This document shows positions 9,525-21,254 of a stretch of 22,273 nucleotides of DNA, piece by piece. The stretch lies in NCBI GenBank assembly GCA_025399215.1, contig MU621368.1, forward strand, positions 1-22,273, read 5' to 3'. How positions within the stretch are numbered: the first letter of the stretch is position 1; the number at the start of each line of letters is the position of its first letter. The notes below the pieces were generated by a model. The model did not search any database, was not told the origin of the DNA, and saw only the letters and a list, made by a program, of their open reading frames with translations. The translations under genes were made by a program, and so were the position numbers. This DNA comes from Globomyces pollinis-pini. Its lineage: Eukaryota > Chytridiomycota > Chytridiomycetes > Rhizophydiales > Globomycetaceae.

Positions 9525-12518
9525 CTATTTGAAAAGAGTATTGGCTTCTCGAATTAGTATCAAAAATACTTCTTCCAGAGTAGATTGACTTAATCCCCAT
9601 GATTTAACTAATCCATCCTTATTATTTTCCAACCAATCCACAACAGTCGGAATCACCCCCATCGAAGCGGCCGGGAATTGGTAGATCAAAGCCCCCGCAG
9701 CATCATCTTCTAATTTTGCATTCGGAATCAGATCGGTGATTAATTTCTTGACTTTATCTGCCTCTTTTTGGTCTGTTACAACAGATACACGATATCCGGC
9801 ACCAAATTTATTCTTTAGTGCAATTGAATTATTGATGGCTCGAAGTCTACCTTTGGACATCACACAAACGCGATCTCCAAGTACGTCAGCTTCTTCCATA
9901 GAGTGTGTTGTCTACCATTAGATAAAATCATTACCAAAACAATCACACGATCTCTCTTGAATTTTTCAATGAAGCTCCAAACATGACGCCGATTCACTGG
10001 ATCCATTCCGGTGGTAGGTTCATCTAGGAAAATAATTTTTGGATCCCCAATGGTTGCGATGACTAATGATAGACGCCTCTTCATTCCTCCAGAGTATGTT
10101 CCAGCTCTTACATCAGCCACTGTTAGCAATCTGACAAACTGTAATCGTTCTTGAATTAGCGGTTCCCATTGTTCTTGAGGCACCCCTTTGAGGCCGGCGT
10201 ACAGCTGGATATGTTCTCGAGCAGTCAAATCGTCAAATAAAATATCATGTTGTGGACAAATTCCCATAATCTTTCTAATTTGTTGCATGGAGTTTTTAAC
10301 CGACATGTTATAGATGATAGCATCACCACTGGATGATGGAGTCAATCCAGAAAGCATAGAAATTGTTGTTGATTTACCAGCACCATTTTGCTACACATCA
10401 AACTTAATTCATATCTTTACCCCCAATAATGCCAATAATTTTCCCTCTTTGACTGTAAAGCAAGAGTTACGAACCGCTATTTTGTCTTGTTCTCTTCCCC
10501 AATTTGTGTATACTTTTCGTAGATTTAAAATCTTCAAAGATGGCATGAAAGCTATAATCAAAACGAAATAAACACATACCAGGATCGCAACTTATTTTTC
10601 GTTCAGCTGTTACATCACAGTCTTCATTTTCTTCCACAGCATATTCAATTTTTGTATGTTCTGCATGCCAGGCTGATAAATCAACGGTAGCGGATCTACT
10701 TGCAAATCCCCAATAACTAGGCAATAAAAAGAACCATGGTGCTTGGCGATAACCATATTCGTTGGGAATTACGTTATCAAAATACCACATCAACACTGCA
10801 TATAAGAAAAAGTTTTGAATCATAAAGTGCCAAGATGTGACTGGGGCAGGAACAGTTGGATAACCTGCATCAGCCCCATAGTTTGGCAATGAACTGTTCG
10901 GAAGTGTGCTAAAAAGCGTTTCCCAAGGAAAACCGGGTCCTATGATAAGTTTACAAATATGGATACCCGGTATGTATTGTTGAGTTAAGGTATCTAAAGT
11001 CCCTGTAGTCAAGGTGGTGATATCCAAGAAAAATCTTCCAAAATTGAAGAATGGAACAAAGACGCATTGAACTAGGAAATTAGAATTTAAACCCGTACTT
11101 TGCCACGCTAAAGGAGAAATTAATGAAGTGGACCACCAGATATAACCCAAATAGGCACTCGCAAATACAAATGACTCAAACAGTAAACCAATAATGAAAA
11201 TAAATATACCAATCAAGATAGCTACTCTAGTTCTTCTTACAAATGTGGTAATAAAGAATGCCATCATCACCATTGATTCACCAAACAAGAAAAATGTTAT
11301 CACAAGGATCTATGGTGAATAGATTAAACAAATACCACAAAGTTTGTATTCTTAAATGCCTCAAATCCAAAAATCAATCCCCAAATTGAAGAAAATACGG
11401 CATTGACGAAAACCAACAGTGAATTCGACAGTAAATGGCTCAACCAATAGACAGATGGCTGTAAAATGTCAATGATTTAGTAAATTTTTACCTTTAACCC
11501 CATCACCTCCATGCCATGACGTAATTTCAACTCTTTTTCAGAAACAATTGTGTTCAAGACATTGATAAAAATTATCATCTCTGAACAGAAAAAGAACACA
11601 GCACCCAATTGCTGAACAATAGAGTCTGCCAATTTTGATGCTGGTATTAAAGGCCAGTCTTTCAATTGAACGTCAATATCATATTCAGTTGTTATTTTCA
11701 CATCTGGATTATTCAAAGTTGAAATAATGGCTTCGTCAATTCCACGTATCATTGATAATAGTGGTCGTCCGAAAATGTCGGTAGAGTTAGCTACATTAGT
11801 GGCATTAAACCATAGTTGATATTGAATGTTGAGTACGCTAGAATCTGCAGGCTGGTTAAAGGTTATTCCTAAGTGTTAATTTGCTTAAATTACCCCACGA
11901 TGTTGTATTCGGATGTAGCACAGCAAAGTCATATATGAAATCTGCATTAGGCACAGCAGCTATATCCAGTTTGGTTGACAAATTTGCGACTGCGTCTGAA
12001 AGGTTAACTACTAGTAGAATACCTGTCAATGGATTTTCGATCTGGAATTCATAACCAGTTCTCTCAGCATTCTTTTTTGCAAAAGTTTGCATGATTTTAG
12101 TATAGTCAACACCGTTAACGATTGTTGCTGGAGTGTAGAGGATCGTTACACAATTGGCTGATTTTGTTCCACCCTAGGATACTTTAATGTATGAGTAAAT
12201 TACTTGGCACTTTGGAACTCCCCCCAAAGCACCGACGGGGGGATGGGGGTTAGCAATAGATTGATTGGCATGATCTAAAATAAATTTGGTAAAAGGTTTA
12301 CCAGCTTTTTGTAGTACAAATATAAGCAAGCTAAAAATGAAAGGGGCGAAGAGAACTTGTGCCAAAGTTGAAGTTAGATACCGATACTATGGTCAGGCAG
12401 AACAAAATACTTGAAGGATGGTGTTCCTCTTCATCATAATCTTCAATTGAGACCAGAATGATTGAAAGTAATTCAATTCCTGTATGGTTGATCGCACTGT
12501 TGGTTCATTTCCTGCCAT
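9525..12518 (-). CDS. Half-size ABC transporter, subfamily A
   Basis: ABCA proteins are membrane ATPases that mostly move lipids. Exons are 12518-12411, 12386-12204, 12173-11894, 11868-11492, 11458-11336, 11309-10580, 10551-10421, 10390-9935 and 9911-9525. All eight introns are 23-33 nt and all junctions are in phase, giving 924 residues. One membrane helix lies near 40-65, followed by a large lumenal/extracellular loop; the remaining helices lie in exons 4-6 (about 275-560). The single nucleotide-binding domain has Walker A GQNGAGKS (644-651), Q-loop Q691, signature YSGGMKRRLS (743-752), Walker B IIFLDEP with E768, and H-loop H799. One membrane domain plus one ATPase domain is half of the 12-helix animal ABCA layout, so it probably dimerises. 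It is divergent from the helicase gene at 12797. Substrate unknown. Confidence 0.93.
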
Positions 12519-12796
12519 TAGTAGAACAAACAAACATTTTGACGCGCGTCTTTTAACTCATTTTATAAGTGAAAATACACAAATCTTTTGGATGAGCATG
12601 AACTAATCGTCTCGATTAGTCTTTCAGATATCAGAAGCTCACATTTCTGTATTGACATGATGTTTCAACCGTTTTGTAAACCTAGCTACTCCTGAACCCT
12701 AAGTGAGGTCCACGTTTGATCTTGTTTGAAAATGTTTCAGGGTCCACTCATATTTTTTTTTTTTTATATTTTTTTTTTTTTAAATAATTATTTTAC
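12519..12796. promoter_or_regulatory. Bidirectional promoter between ABCA and helicase genes
   Basis: This 278-bp gap separates two divergent start codons. On the ABCA side a minus-strand TATAAAA lies at 12561-12567, 43 bases from the ATG, with the palindrome GACGCGCGTC (12541-12550) between them. On the helicase side two long T runs (about 12751-12765 and 12769-12781) directly precede the ATG, resembling the poly(dA:dT) tracts common in fungal housekeeping promoters. Assignment is from sequence and position only. Confidence 0.55.
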
Positions 12797-14477
<1,681 letters not shown>

Positions 14478-14535
14478 TTTTAACTTGGATACCTTTTTTC
14501 ATTATTCTGCATTTTAATAAGTATTGGATATCATC

Positions 14536-14541
14536 AATAAA
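14536..14541 (+). terminator. Polyadenylation signal of the helicase gene
   Basis: AATAAA lies 59 bases after the helicase stop codon at the expected distance. The region up to 14790 shows no other feature. Confidence 0.45.
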
Positions 14542-14807
14542 AACCCTTTTGTTTTCAAAAATGTTCAAAAAGATTGTAAGTTATGCAACTACGACAAGTT
14601 ATTCATGGGTTTCTACCCAATCGAAATTAGATGAACATAATAGTACCTAACTTGTACGTTTTGCATAATCATAACAAGAATTTCAAAAGATATTGTGCAT
14701 CTCTCCGAATTTCCCGTTGACTTTTGCAGTACATATCAACTGCAATAATTATTGTGATACAGTAATAATGCATTGTTACTTCTACTATTTTTTATTAACT
14801 ATAAGAT
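14542..14807. other. Convergent intergenic region
   Basis: This is the space between the convergent helicase and secreted-protein genes. It carries a minus-strand AATAAA (14791-14796), 12 bases after the stop of the secreted-protein gene. No gene or repeat is seen. Confidence 0.45.
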
Positions 14808-15203
14808 TTATAACACGCTGAAGTGAAAGTTCTTTCCAAAGTTACTATCGTATGTAGTACCAGCCATAGATGAGCACATAATCCAGACTGCCATATCTCC
14901 CTTTTGTAACTCAACAATTGGTTTGCTGACCACTTGAGGAGATCCTGGGAAAGGAGTTCTGGCAATAGCGAAACTTTGAGTGTTTTCAAACTTTTGGTTG
15001 AATGCTACATAAGCGTAAACACCCCAAGTATCAGCACCATGAGTAGAAGCGTGAGGACATTTGGCACGAGATAAATCATATTCAATTGTGACCTTTTCTC
15101 CTGATTTCAATGGGCCAGAAACAGTATTTTGATAATCAGCACCAAAGTTGATGGTGGCTGCGGAACAGGAGAGGGTGACTAAAGCTAATTGAAGAAAGTT
15201 CAT
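14808..15203 (-). CDS. Small secreted protein, DUF6209-like
   Basis: An intronless frame of 131 residues. The first 15 residues (MNFLQLALVTLSCSA) form a signal peptide with a probable cleavage near residues 15-16. The mature part has DYQNTVSGPLKSGEKVTIEYDL, broken here as DYQNTVSGPL (23-32) and VTIEYDL (38-44), then WGVYAYVAF (60-68), VWIMCSS (106-112) and YDSNFGKNFHF (118-128). These match my recollection of DUF6209 domains, small beta-rich secreted proteins of fungi and some bacteria whose function is not known. Two cysteines remain after cleavage (C49, C110) and could form one disulfide. It follows a clear TATA box, so it is likely strongly expressed. It is convergent with the helicase gene. 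The family call is from memory of the motifs, without a search. Confidence 0.75.
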   Translation of the reverse strand: MNFLQLALVTLSCSAATINFGADYQNTVSGPLKSGEKVTIEYDLSRAKCPHASTHGADTWGVYAYVAFNQKFENTQSFAIARTPFPGSPQVVSKPIVELQKGDMAVWIMCSSMAGTTYDSNFGKNFHFSVL

Positions 15204-15242
15204 TTTTGGGTTTTGTATGAACCAACTGGGAGATTGATGGGC

Positions 15243-15250
15243 TATTTATA
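15243..15250 (-). promoter_or_regulatory. TATA box of the secreted-protein gene
   Basis: TATAAATA on the minus strand, 40-47 bases upstream of the ATG at 15203, is the clearest TATA element in the window. Confidence 0.6.
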
Positions 15251-15277
15251 CCCAACATAAAACGTTACATTGTGAGG

Positions 15278-15337
15278 ACCCGTTCTTTGAATCGGGAATA
15301 TGTCCCAATTGGTATAGAGGACACTAGAAGAACGGGT
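15278..15337. promoter_or_regulatory. 10-bp inverted repeat upstream of the secreted-protein gene
   Basis: ACCCGTTCTT (15278-15287) is the exact reverse complement of AAGAACGGGT (15328-15337), with a 40-nt loop that itself contains GGGAATATGTCCC. It lies 28-87 bases beyond the TATA box of the secreted-protein gene, so it may be a paired protein-binding site. An RNA function is not supported. Confidence 0.4.
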
Positions 15338-15511
15338 TTGGGAAATGATACTCCGCTATATTTACTGGCTAATACTAGTGTAAACGTATTTAAATGATTG
15401 ATTGGTTGCTATATTTATGATTTTAACAACAGAATCCAGTTTAGTTACTGTTCCACTCAAGAGTTTGCCAGAAATATTAATTGCGCTGTCGTTAAATGAG
15501 GTGATTGTGTT

Positions 15512-15811
15512 CAAGAAATTGATCGGGACACTTGATATCAGCTGATATCGTATGAGCCCACATGATTGACATCTAATCAGATATTGTGGGGGTTTGGCTA
15601 TACTTCAGGCCTTCATAAAGTTGGGAGGGTTTTAGAATACATGGAAATACAGTTTAATCTCAGAATAACAAATCAAAACTGAAAACACACCACAAATGCT
15701 AAAATGACATCTATTTGTATAATCAATTGATTGTTGAAGCAGAAGCTACTCGAAGCTGTGAGGGCAATGGAGGAAGCTTTGGATGCGAGATTTGCAGCTT
15801 ATTTTTGAATC
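15512..15811. repeat. 300-bp repeat, left inverted copy
   Basis: This stretch matches the reverse complement of 21974-22273 with about nine mismatches in 300 bases (roughly 97% identity). It ends 29 bases from the FAM184-like stop codon. Because the partner copy is cut by the window end, the repeat may extend further left than 15512. A 16-bp palindrome, GATATCAGCTGATATC, lies at 15534-15549. No convincing protein is encoded, so a non-autonomous element or LTR fragment is possible. Confidence 0.92.
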
Positions 15812-15840
15812 CCTTTTGAGACTACAATCAACAGATTCAT

Positions 15841-18800
15841 TCAAACCTTTGGTACAGATGGTTGCATAATGCCTACCATAGGGGAATTGTTAAATATCTT
15901 GTTAAATGATATCTCCCGATTATTCATTTCCAGCCTGTAGTTACTTAGTTCTTTCTAGCAAAGTTAGATACTATATGGATTAACCGTAAGCTCTTGAATC
16001 TTATGATTACGCAGCTCAATTTCCTTGTTCATCTGATTAATGGTTTCTACATCAATCAATCTAGGCTCTCTATTTTCGTATTTGATTGCTGCTTCCTCTA
16101 ATCTATCATTGTGAGGTTGTCTGAATAACATACTTTATTTTCAACAATGCGATTTCTTTCTTCAAAAAATTCTTTGCTTTTTCAAACTCTTGAAGCATTA
16201 ATTGCATTTCTACTAGATGATCTCCTTTCATATGCTCTTTATCCTGTTTCGTTTTGATTTCATAGTCAGTAGCTTGCTTAGCAAATTTCGCATCAAACTC
16301 TTTTCTAAAGATTTAGCATAGTATTTCTAGATACGCTCGCTGCTTTAATTCTTTATCTTTTAATATAAGTATTTCTCGTTGCTCGGCCAAGTCCTTCTCT
16401 GTTTCCGCCACTTCCGATTTTAAACATCTTTCGGATTCCTTAAACAGTTATCCCTTTTAAGATATTACCAATGCTTGATTTAACTTTTCTTTGAAACCCT
16501 CTATTTCCTGTTGAAGTTGTTTTTGATTTTGATTCCAATCATCAATTATATCCGAAATTTCTTTATCTTTTTGATCAGTTAATTGAGCTATGGCTGATTT
16601 CATGGTCTCTTCGTGCTGTACTTTTAAAAACAATACCGTGTTTTCGTTAGTAGTTTTCAATTTTGCGATTTCAATAGAACGAAGAGTTTCTGCTTCCTGA
16701 AGGTTAAATAAAACAATTCACTTTTCTGTTATTTAGCAAGGTAGTTGTATGAAAGCTTCTTAAATCCTCCATTTGCTTTTTATGAGTTGCAGTATTTTCA
16801 GCTTGAGTTGTCAAAGCTTTTAGCTCTATTTCAGCAACCAATGCTTCGTGCTTAATTGCTTCATCTGTCAGCTTTTGATTAGTTATAGTCTCCCAAGCTA
16901 TTCGACTTTCTTCTAATGTATTTTCAAAATCAGATGTCATTTTATCCATCTTTTCAGTACATTCCTATGGAATTATACAAATAGTTTTTACTCGCATAGT
17001 GGTATCAACCAATACATTCAGTCTAACAATCTCTTTTCGTTCCGTTTCCAAATGGTTATCCTTTTCAATCAGATCTTCAGACATTGAATTTATTTTGGTT
17101 CTATAAAACGAATGGACTTGAGACAGCTCCTCTTGAAAGTTTGCTTTGAGTTGTTTCGTTAATTTCTATTAAGGTTATTGACGGCATTAGTACTTCTTTT
17201 TCAAACTCATATTGTTCATCTAAACGTTTCTTCATCATTTCTAAATTGGCTTGATTTCGAGTATTCCTATGCTATTAAGTATATTGCAATTTGACTACCA
17301 TTCAGCTTCTAAATCGTATTTCTCTTTAGTATACTTTTCAGCCATTTCACTTCGAATTTGTTTATCACATTGTACCATTTTTTGAAATAAATCTGCTAAA
17401 TCAACCTCAAGTCCTTTGATAGTTGTATCACGATTCTGATCGTAAATAAATGATGCTTACTTGTAATGTCAATTGATCAGCGGCGATTCGTTTATCACGT
17501 TCTTCAATTTCCGATTTAGATTCTTGTATTTTAATAGTTGCTGTAACCCAATCCTCGTTTAGTTTGGTAATTTTGGACTTTTTGGTTAGCTACCATACTT
17601 ACATTTAGCTCGACTTGATTATCTGCGAATTTCTGCTCCATTTCAAGGATAGCCTTTTTATGCTCTTCCAACATGTTGGACTTTTCTTGGTTTAATTGTA
17701 GGATTTCCTTTTCTGTTAGACCTAAGTTTTTTTACTGCATCTTTCTTGTCCAGCATCAACTTCTTTTCTTCCAAGAAAGCACTTATTCGTACCTCTATCT
17801 CTTGTTCTTTTTGGCCATTTAATTGAGCACTTAACTCTTCCAAAGCAGTTTTCATTTCCTTCAGATTAGTATCTAACGTACGTTGTACCTGCCGTAACTC
17901 TCTATTTTGCTTTATCATTGCAGAATTGAGTTCATTAATTAAATTATCTGGTTAGATTAACTCAAAAAAGGGTAACCTTTCGAGCATATATCTTGAAAGT
18001 AAAGTTCACTCCGCTCGGTTAGATTCTTCACTTCTTCTTGCGTTTTTAATAATTTGCTATTATGTCAATACGTTAAGAATACTTTAAAGTCTCGTCTAAA
18101 TTCATTTGTAAAGTATCATTTGCTCTTGAAAGATTCTCGTTGCGCTCAGTTTCAGTCGCCAAAAGTGTCTTGGCCTCGTGTAAGCTGCTTCGTGTATCAT
18201 TCAAGTCCCTTTCAAGTTTTGGAATTTTAATTTCTAGCCTGTAAATTGAGAGCATATTACCATATGATTTACACAACTCGGTCAAAAATTTATGTTCCTA
18301 TGGGCACGTTAGTTGTAAGAGTGTTCTCACGGTTGTAAGAAGATTAAAATCGTTAGTTTTGTCTTCAAGACTTCGTTCCAGTTGTTGAATTTTTTGACCA
18401 AGTTCCCATTTGTCCATTTCTAAACCTTCAATAATCAATGTTTTTCTATTAAGGCGTAATTATTTATAATTCGAAGTACCTATCAATTTGCTCTCTTAAC
18501 CCATACACAGTTTCTTCTAAATCTTTAACTTTTTTTGTTTCCTATTCCAATTAGTATAAAATGCATATAAATACAGCTTCTAAATTGATTCTCATTCTGC
18601 TTAGAATGGTATCCATTTCTTCTCTAATTTGAATCTCTCGTGCATTCATGAAGTCTTTCATTGCAGCAATTTCAACATTACGTTTGTTAATTTCATCTTC
18701 AATCTAATATAACATGAAAAATAGATATTGTCTCACTTTGTTTTGAAGTATACGGACATCATTTCTGAGATTGTCTTCTGTGACTTGTGCTTGATTCCTT

Positions 18801-19417
18801 ACTTCAGTAATTCGTTGCTCATTGGCATCACGTTGAATTTCCATCTACCATAAATATACATATTTATCACTTCTTTTTCCCAATGCTTGTCCTTTCTTTC
18901 TAATTCATCCTCGTACTGTAATTTGATTTCCGTAATCTCTTTTTCATGGGATATATCACTAATGACATTTGTACTTAATTTTGAAATTGCGGTTTGTTGT
19001 TTCTTTGCTTGAATTTCCAATCTATTAGAATGCTCTTTTATCATTGCAATTTCATTCTCTTTTTCAATGATTGTTTTTAGGTTTGTCTTCGATATTTAGA
19101 TTTTCACGTTATTGTACCTGAATGACGGTTTCTTGATACTGTACCCGATCCTCTGATTCATTAAGTTTCAATTGCATTTCGCTTATAACTGATTTCCCTT
19201 CTTCTAGAGTCTCATGCAAATCATATTCATATTGTCTTTTCATTTGTTTCATTTGTAAATTGGTATCTTCATTTTTGGTATTCAGAAAGTAAACAACTTT
19301 TGTTAATTGTGCAATCTTTTTGGACATTTTGAATAGTATTTCCTTTTGAGGATCCAAATCAATGATAGATGTCCTGGATCCATTCAGTTTTCCTTTTACT
19401 GATGACCTTGCACTCAT
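15841..19417 (-). CDS. FAM184-like long coiled-coil protein, apparent +1 frameshift
   Basis: Nineteen exons: 19417-19118, 19086-18871, 18844-18737, 18703-18575, 18541-18480, 18445-18331, 18297-18083, 18056-17977, 17947-17603, 17577-17461, 17435-17299, 17266-17194, 17165-16992, 16964-16722, 16696-16469, 16438-16335, 16304-16134, 16102-15985 and 15954-15841. All 18 introns are 25-34 nt and in phase. The product is 1,015 residues if a +1 shift occurs in exon 9 (after L483), close to the 1,060-1,140 of animal FAM184 proteins. The family signature is at both ends: KMSKKIAQLTKVVYFLNTKN (30-49), and near the C terminus NNREISFNKIF (989-999) followed by a PMVGIMQP tail. Between them the chain is almost all charged heptad coiled coil. 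FAM184 function is poorly known; I associate it with flagellated eukaryotes, suggesting a cytoskeletal or ciliary scaffold. Without frameshifting the product stops at 504 residues. Confidence 0.85.
17721..17733 (-). other. Candidate Ty1-like +1 frameshift site (A7-CTT-AGG)
   Basis: On the minus strand the zero frame reads AAA AAA CTT AGG and then ends at TAA (17660-17658) after 21 alien residues. Moving +1 so that CTT is re-read as TTA continues GGT CTA ACA GAA into GLTEKEILQLNQEK and on through ten more exons. CTT-AGG is the site used by yeast Ty1 and ABP140 for programmed +1 shifting (there followed by C; here by T). The adjacent run of seven A (17727-17733) means a one-base sequencing or assembly error is a simple alternative, since six A would also restore the frame. 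Confidence 0.6.
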
Positions 19418-19514
19418 TCCAGATATTTTATTTCAAATGATAAATTGGTTTGGTGTTTTTCTTTGCTCCAAGTAAATGCCTTGATTGATTTTTTAGCGTT
19501 CTAAAAATAATTGC

Positions 19515-19523
19515 GACGCGCGT
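19515..19523. promoter_or_regulatory. GACGCGCGT motif in the FAM184-like promoter
   Basis: The 9-mer GACGCGCGT lies 98 bases upstream of the FAM184-like ATG and is shared with the ABCA/helicase intergenic region (12541-12549). CpG-rich words are rare in this AT-rich sequence, so it may be a transcription-factor site; ACGCG-core sites of the MCB/MBF type are one possibility. Confidence 0.35.
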
Positions 19524-19691
19524 AGAATGTCACTTAGTTTGAATCTAACTTTTAATTTTGATTCTAATTTAAATCTCTTCATAGATTAGTTAAGAATATT
19601 AAATCTAATCGATTCAACAATATTTTTCACCATATTGGTTCAATTTGAATTAACAGTATTATAAACTTTATTAGCTGGAACAAGTTCCTTG

Positions 19692-21254
19692 TTAGAGTTT
19701 TTCCAACAAAGGTAAAAGATTTTTATCCCAATTTGTATCCCAGTCATTTTTCTTAAACTCATCGACACCTTCTCGCAAAAGTGCCAGAGTATCATTTAAC
19801 ACTGGGAATCCAGGCAATAATTGGAAAAGACGGTTGGCCAAATCTGTAGAATCTGAGAATGTATAGCCGTTGACGTCATTATGCACTAATTCATTGATAC
19901 TAGTGGTCAGTTTAGAGTATTACCAAGCAAAATGAAGTGCGAGAGATGGAACCCCAGATCCAAACATGTCCACAACCTTCATAGGTAAATCTAATCCAGA
20001 CGATGAGGTATGTAATGATATTCCCAATAGAGCACAACCCAGTAATTTCGGGTAATCTTCTGGTTCTAACCAAGCTGTAAATACTTTTACGTACTTCATT
20101 TCAGATTTCATTATTTGATTCATGTAATAGTCTTTCAAGGGACCTTTTCCAGTGATAACCATATATATATCGGGTAATGTGTTATCGAATTGTCGCTTCT
20201 TATCATAAATGATCAAAGCCGCTAACAGTATTGAAAAATCTTCATCTTCAGTCCAAGATGATGAACTAACTAGCAATACCGGTCTATTTCGAGTTAAGGA
20301 CACTTTTCTATCACGTGGATTTATTGTTGTAAATATGGTATTAGCTGTTTTCTGCTTTTGCAATTGGGTATCTGAAAAGTTTAAAGTAGATAAAAACTAT
20401 TATGAGTTAGCAATACCAATATGATTGTTACGTTTGCTTGTTGTTCTTCAGTCATCTTTTTGAAATGATTTGGTGGACGATCGTATATGGTGACAATTGC
20501 ATTTCTAATATCACTCTTTAACCAAAAAAAAATTACCTTACGGGCCACGTACTACAAATATGTTATTAATCTATTGTATGGAAATTGGATTTGGAATAGA
20601 ACAAAATAAATATGTATTGTTACCTCAACTCATATGCCATTGCTTTGGTAACTGTTAAATGCAATGATGCAAATCGACCCAGAAACTTTTCGTACCAAGT
20701 TGCCAGTTTGACGATTGGGTCTCCAGAACCTCTTGATATTTCCATTAAAGAGAATCCAAAATTATGCCAATCAATAACTAATGGTACATTTAAAATAAAA
20801 GACGCAATTTGAAATACAAATAATGTCGGAATGGCAGGGGGATTCTAAATGTTAGTAGAAGTTGATCATGAACTTGAATCAAAATGAACTTGGGCCTACG
20901 TAATGACAAGAGAAGGAAGAATAAAGACACTATTTGAGTGACGCTTCTGAGTAATCCAAGTATGATATAAATCCATTTTGATTTTACTTTTCCAATAGAA
21001 GTTGGTTGATTAAGAAAATGAATGGAGAGGTTGCTGTTTTCTACTAACTCATTCAAAGGATTTGTTCCTTGATAACCAATCAAATCCACAGTATATCCAG
21101 ATTTCAGTAGTGATAAGGTGTGATATTGCATTCTTGGCGATCGACCGATATCTCCCAAAACAGACACCAATGCATGCCGTGTTACTGTTCGACTACGAAC
21201 CCAAGTCAAAAAGATTAACGGAGAGAGGATAAGAAAATATGCGACTGGAAGCAT
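19692..21254 (-). CDS. ALG1: Chitobiosyldiphosphodolichol beta-1,4-mannosyltransferase
   Basis: ALG1 adds the first mannose to GlcNAc2-PP-dolichol on the cytosolic face of the ER, starting the core of N-glycans. Exons are 21254-20874, 20844-20624, 20551-20537, 20513-20432, 20396-19924 and 19899-19692; all junctions are in phase and give 459 residues, against 449 in yeast and 464 in human. An N-terminal membrane anchor spans about 3-19. Then come VLGDIGRSPRMQYH (32-45), QNPPAIPT (127-134), VIDWHNFG, LTVTKAM, IYDRPPNHF, VSSSSWTEDEDF, TGKGPLKDYY and the C-terminal SSSGLDLPMKVVDMFGSG motif with NELV, all landmarks of the GT33 family. The chosen ATG gives MLPVAYFLIL; further upstream there is only a TTG. 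Introns are 29, 72, 23, 35 and 24 nt, and exon 3 is only 15 nt. Confidence 0.95.
20537..20551 (-). other. 15-nt microexon of ALG1
   Basis: Bases 20551-20537 are flanked by TTTGTAG and GTAATT and encode the end of S201, then T-W-P-V and the start of S206. The Trp matches the conserved Trp that ALG1 proteins have just before the IYDRP segment (human NWHIR). As the exon is a multiple of three, skipping it would keep frame and make one 110-nt intron; the conserved Trp favours inclusion. Confidence 0.65.

Noticed and set aside
15278..15337. tRNA-like gene (A-box-like TGGTATAGAGG between the 10-bp arms)
   Set aside because: No B-box TTCGA loop, and the arms do not form a cloverleaf. No tRNA was found anywhere in the window.
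15418..15546. Short plus-strand frame (VPLKSLPEILIALSLNEV) resembling an F-box start
   Set aside because: Only 42 codons, no downstream exon found, and it runs into the repeat. Similarity is too weak to call.
17721..17733. A -1 slippery heptamer (A AAA AAA) as the cause of the frame change
   Set aside because: A -1 shift there leads straight to ACT TAG, a stop. Only +1 restores the long frame.
17711..17733. A 23-nt intron (GTAAAA...CTAACAG) explaining the frame break
   Set aside because: It has the right size and a CTAAC branch word, but the join leaves the wrong phase and reaches a TAA within seven codons.
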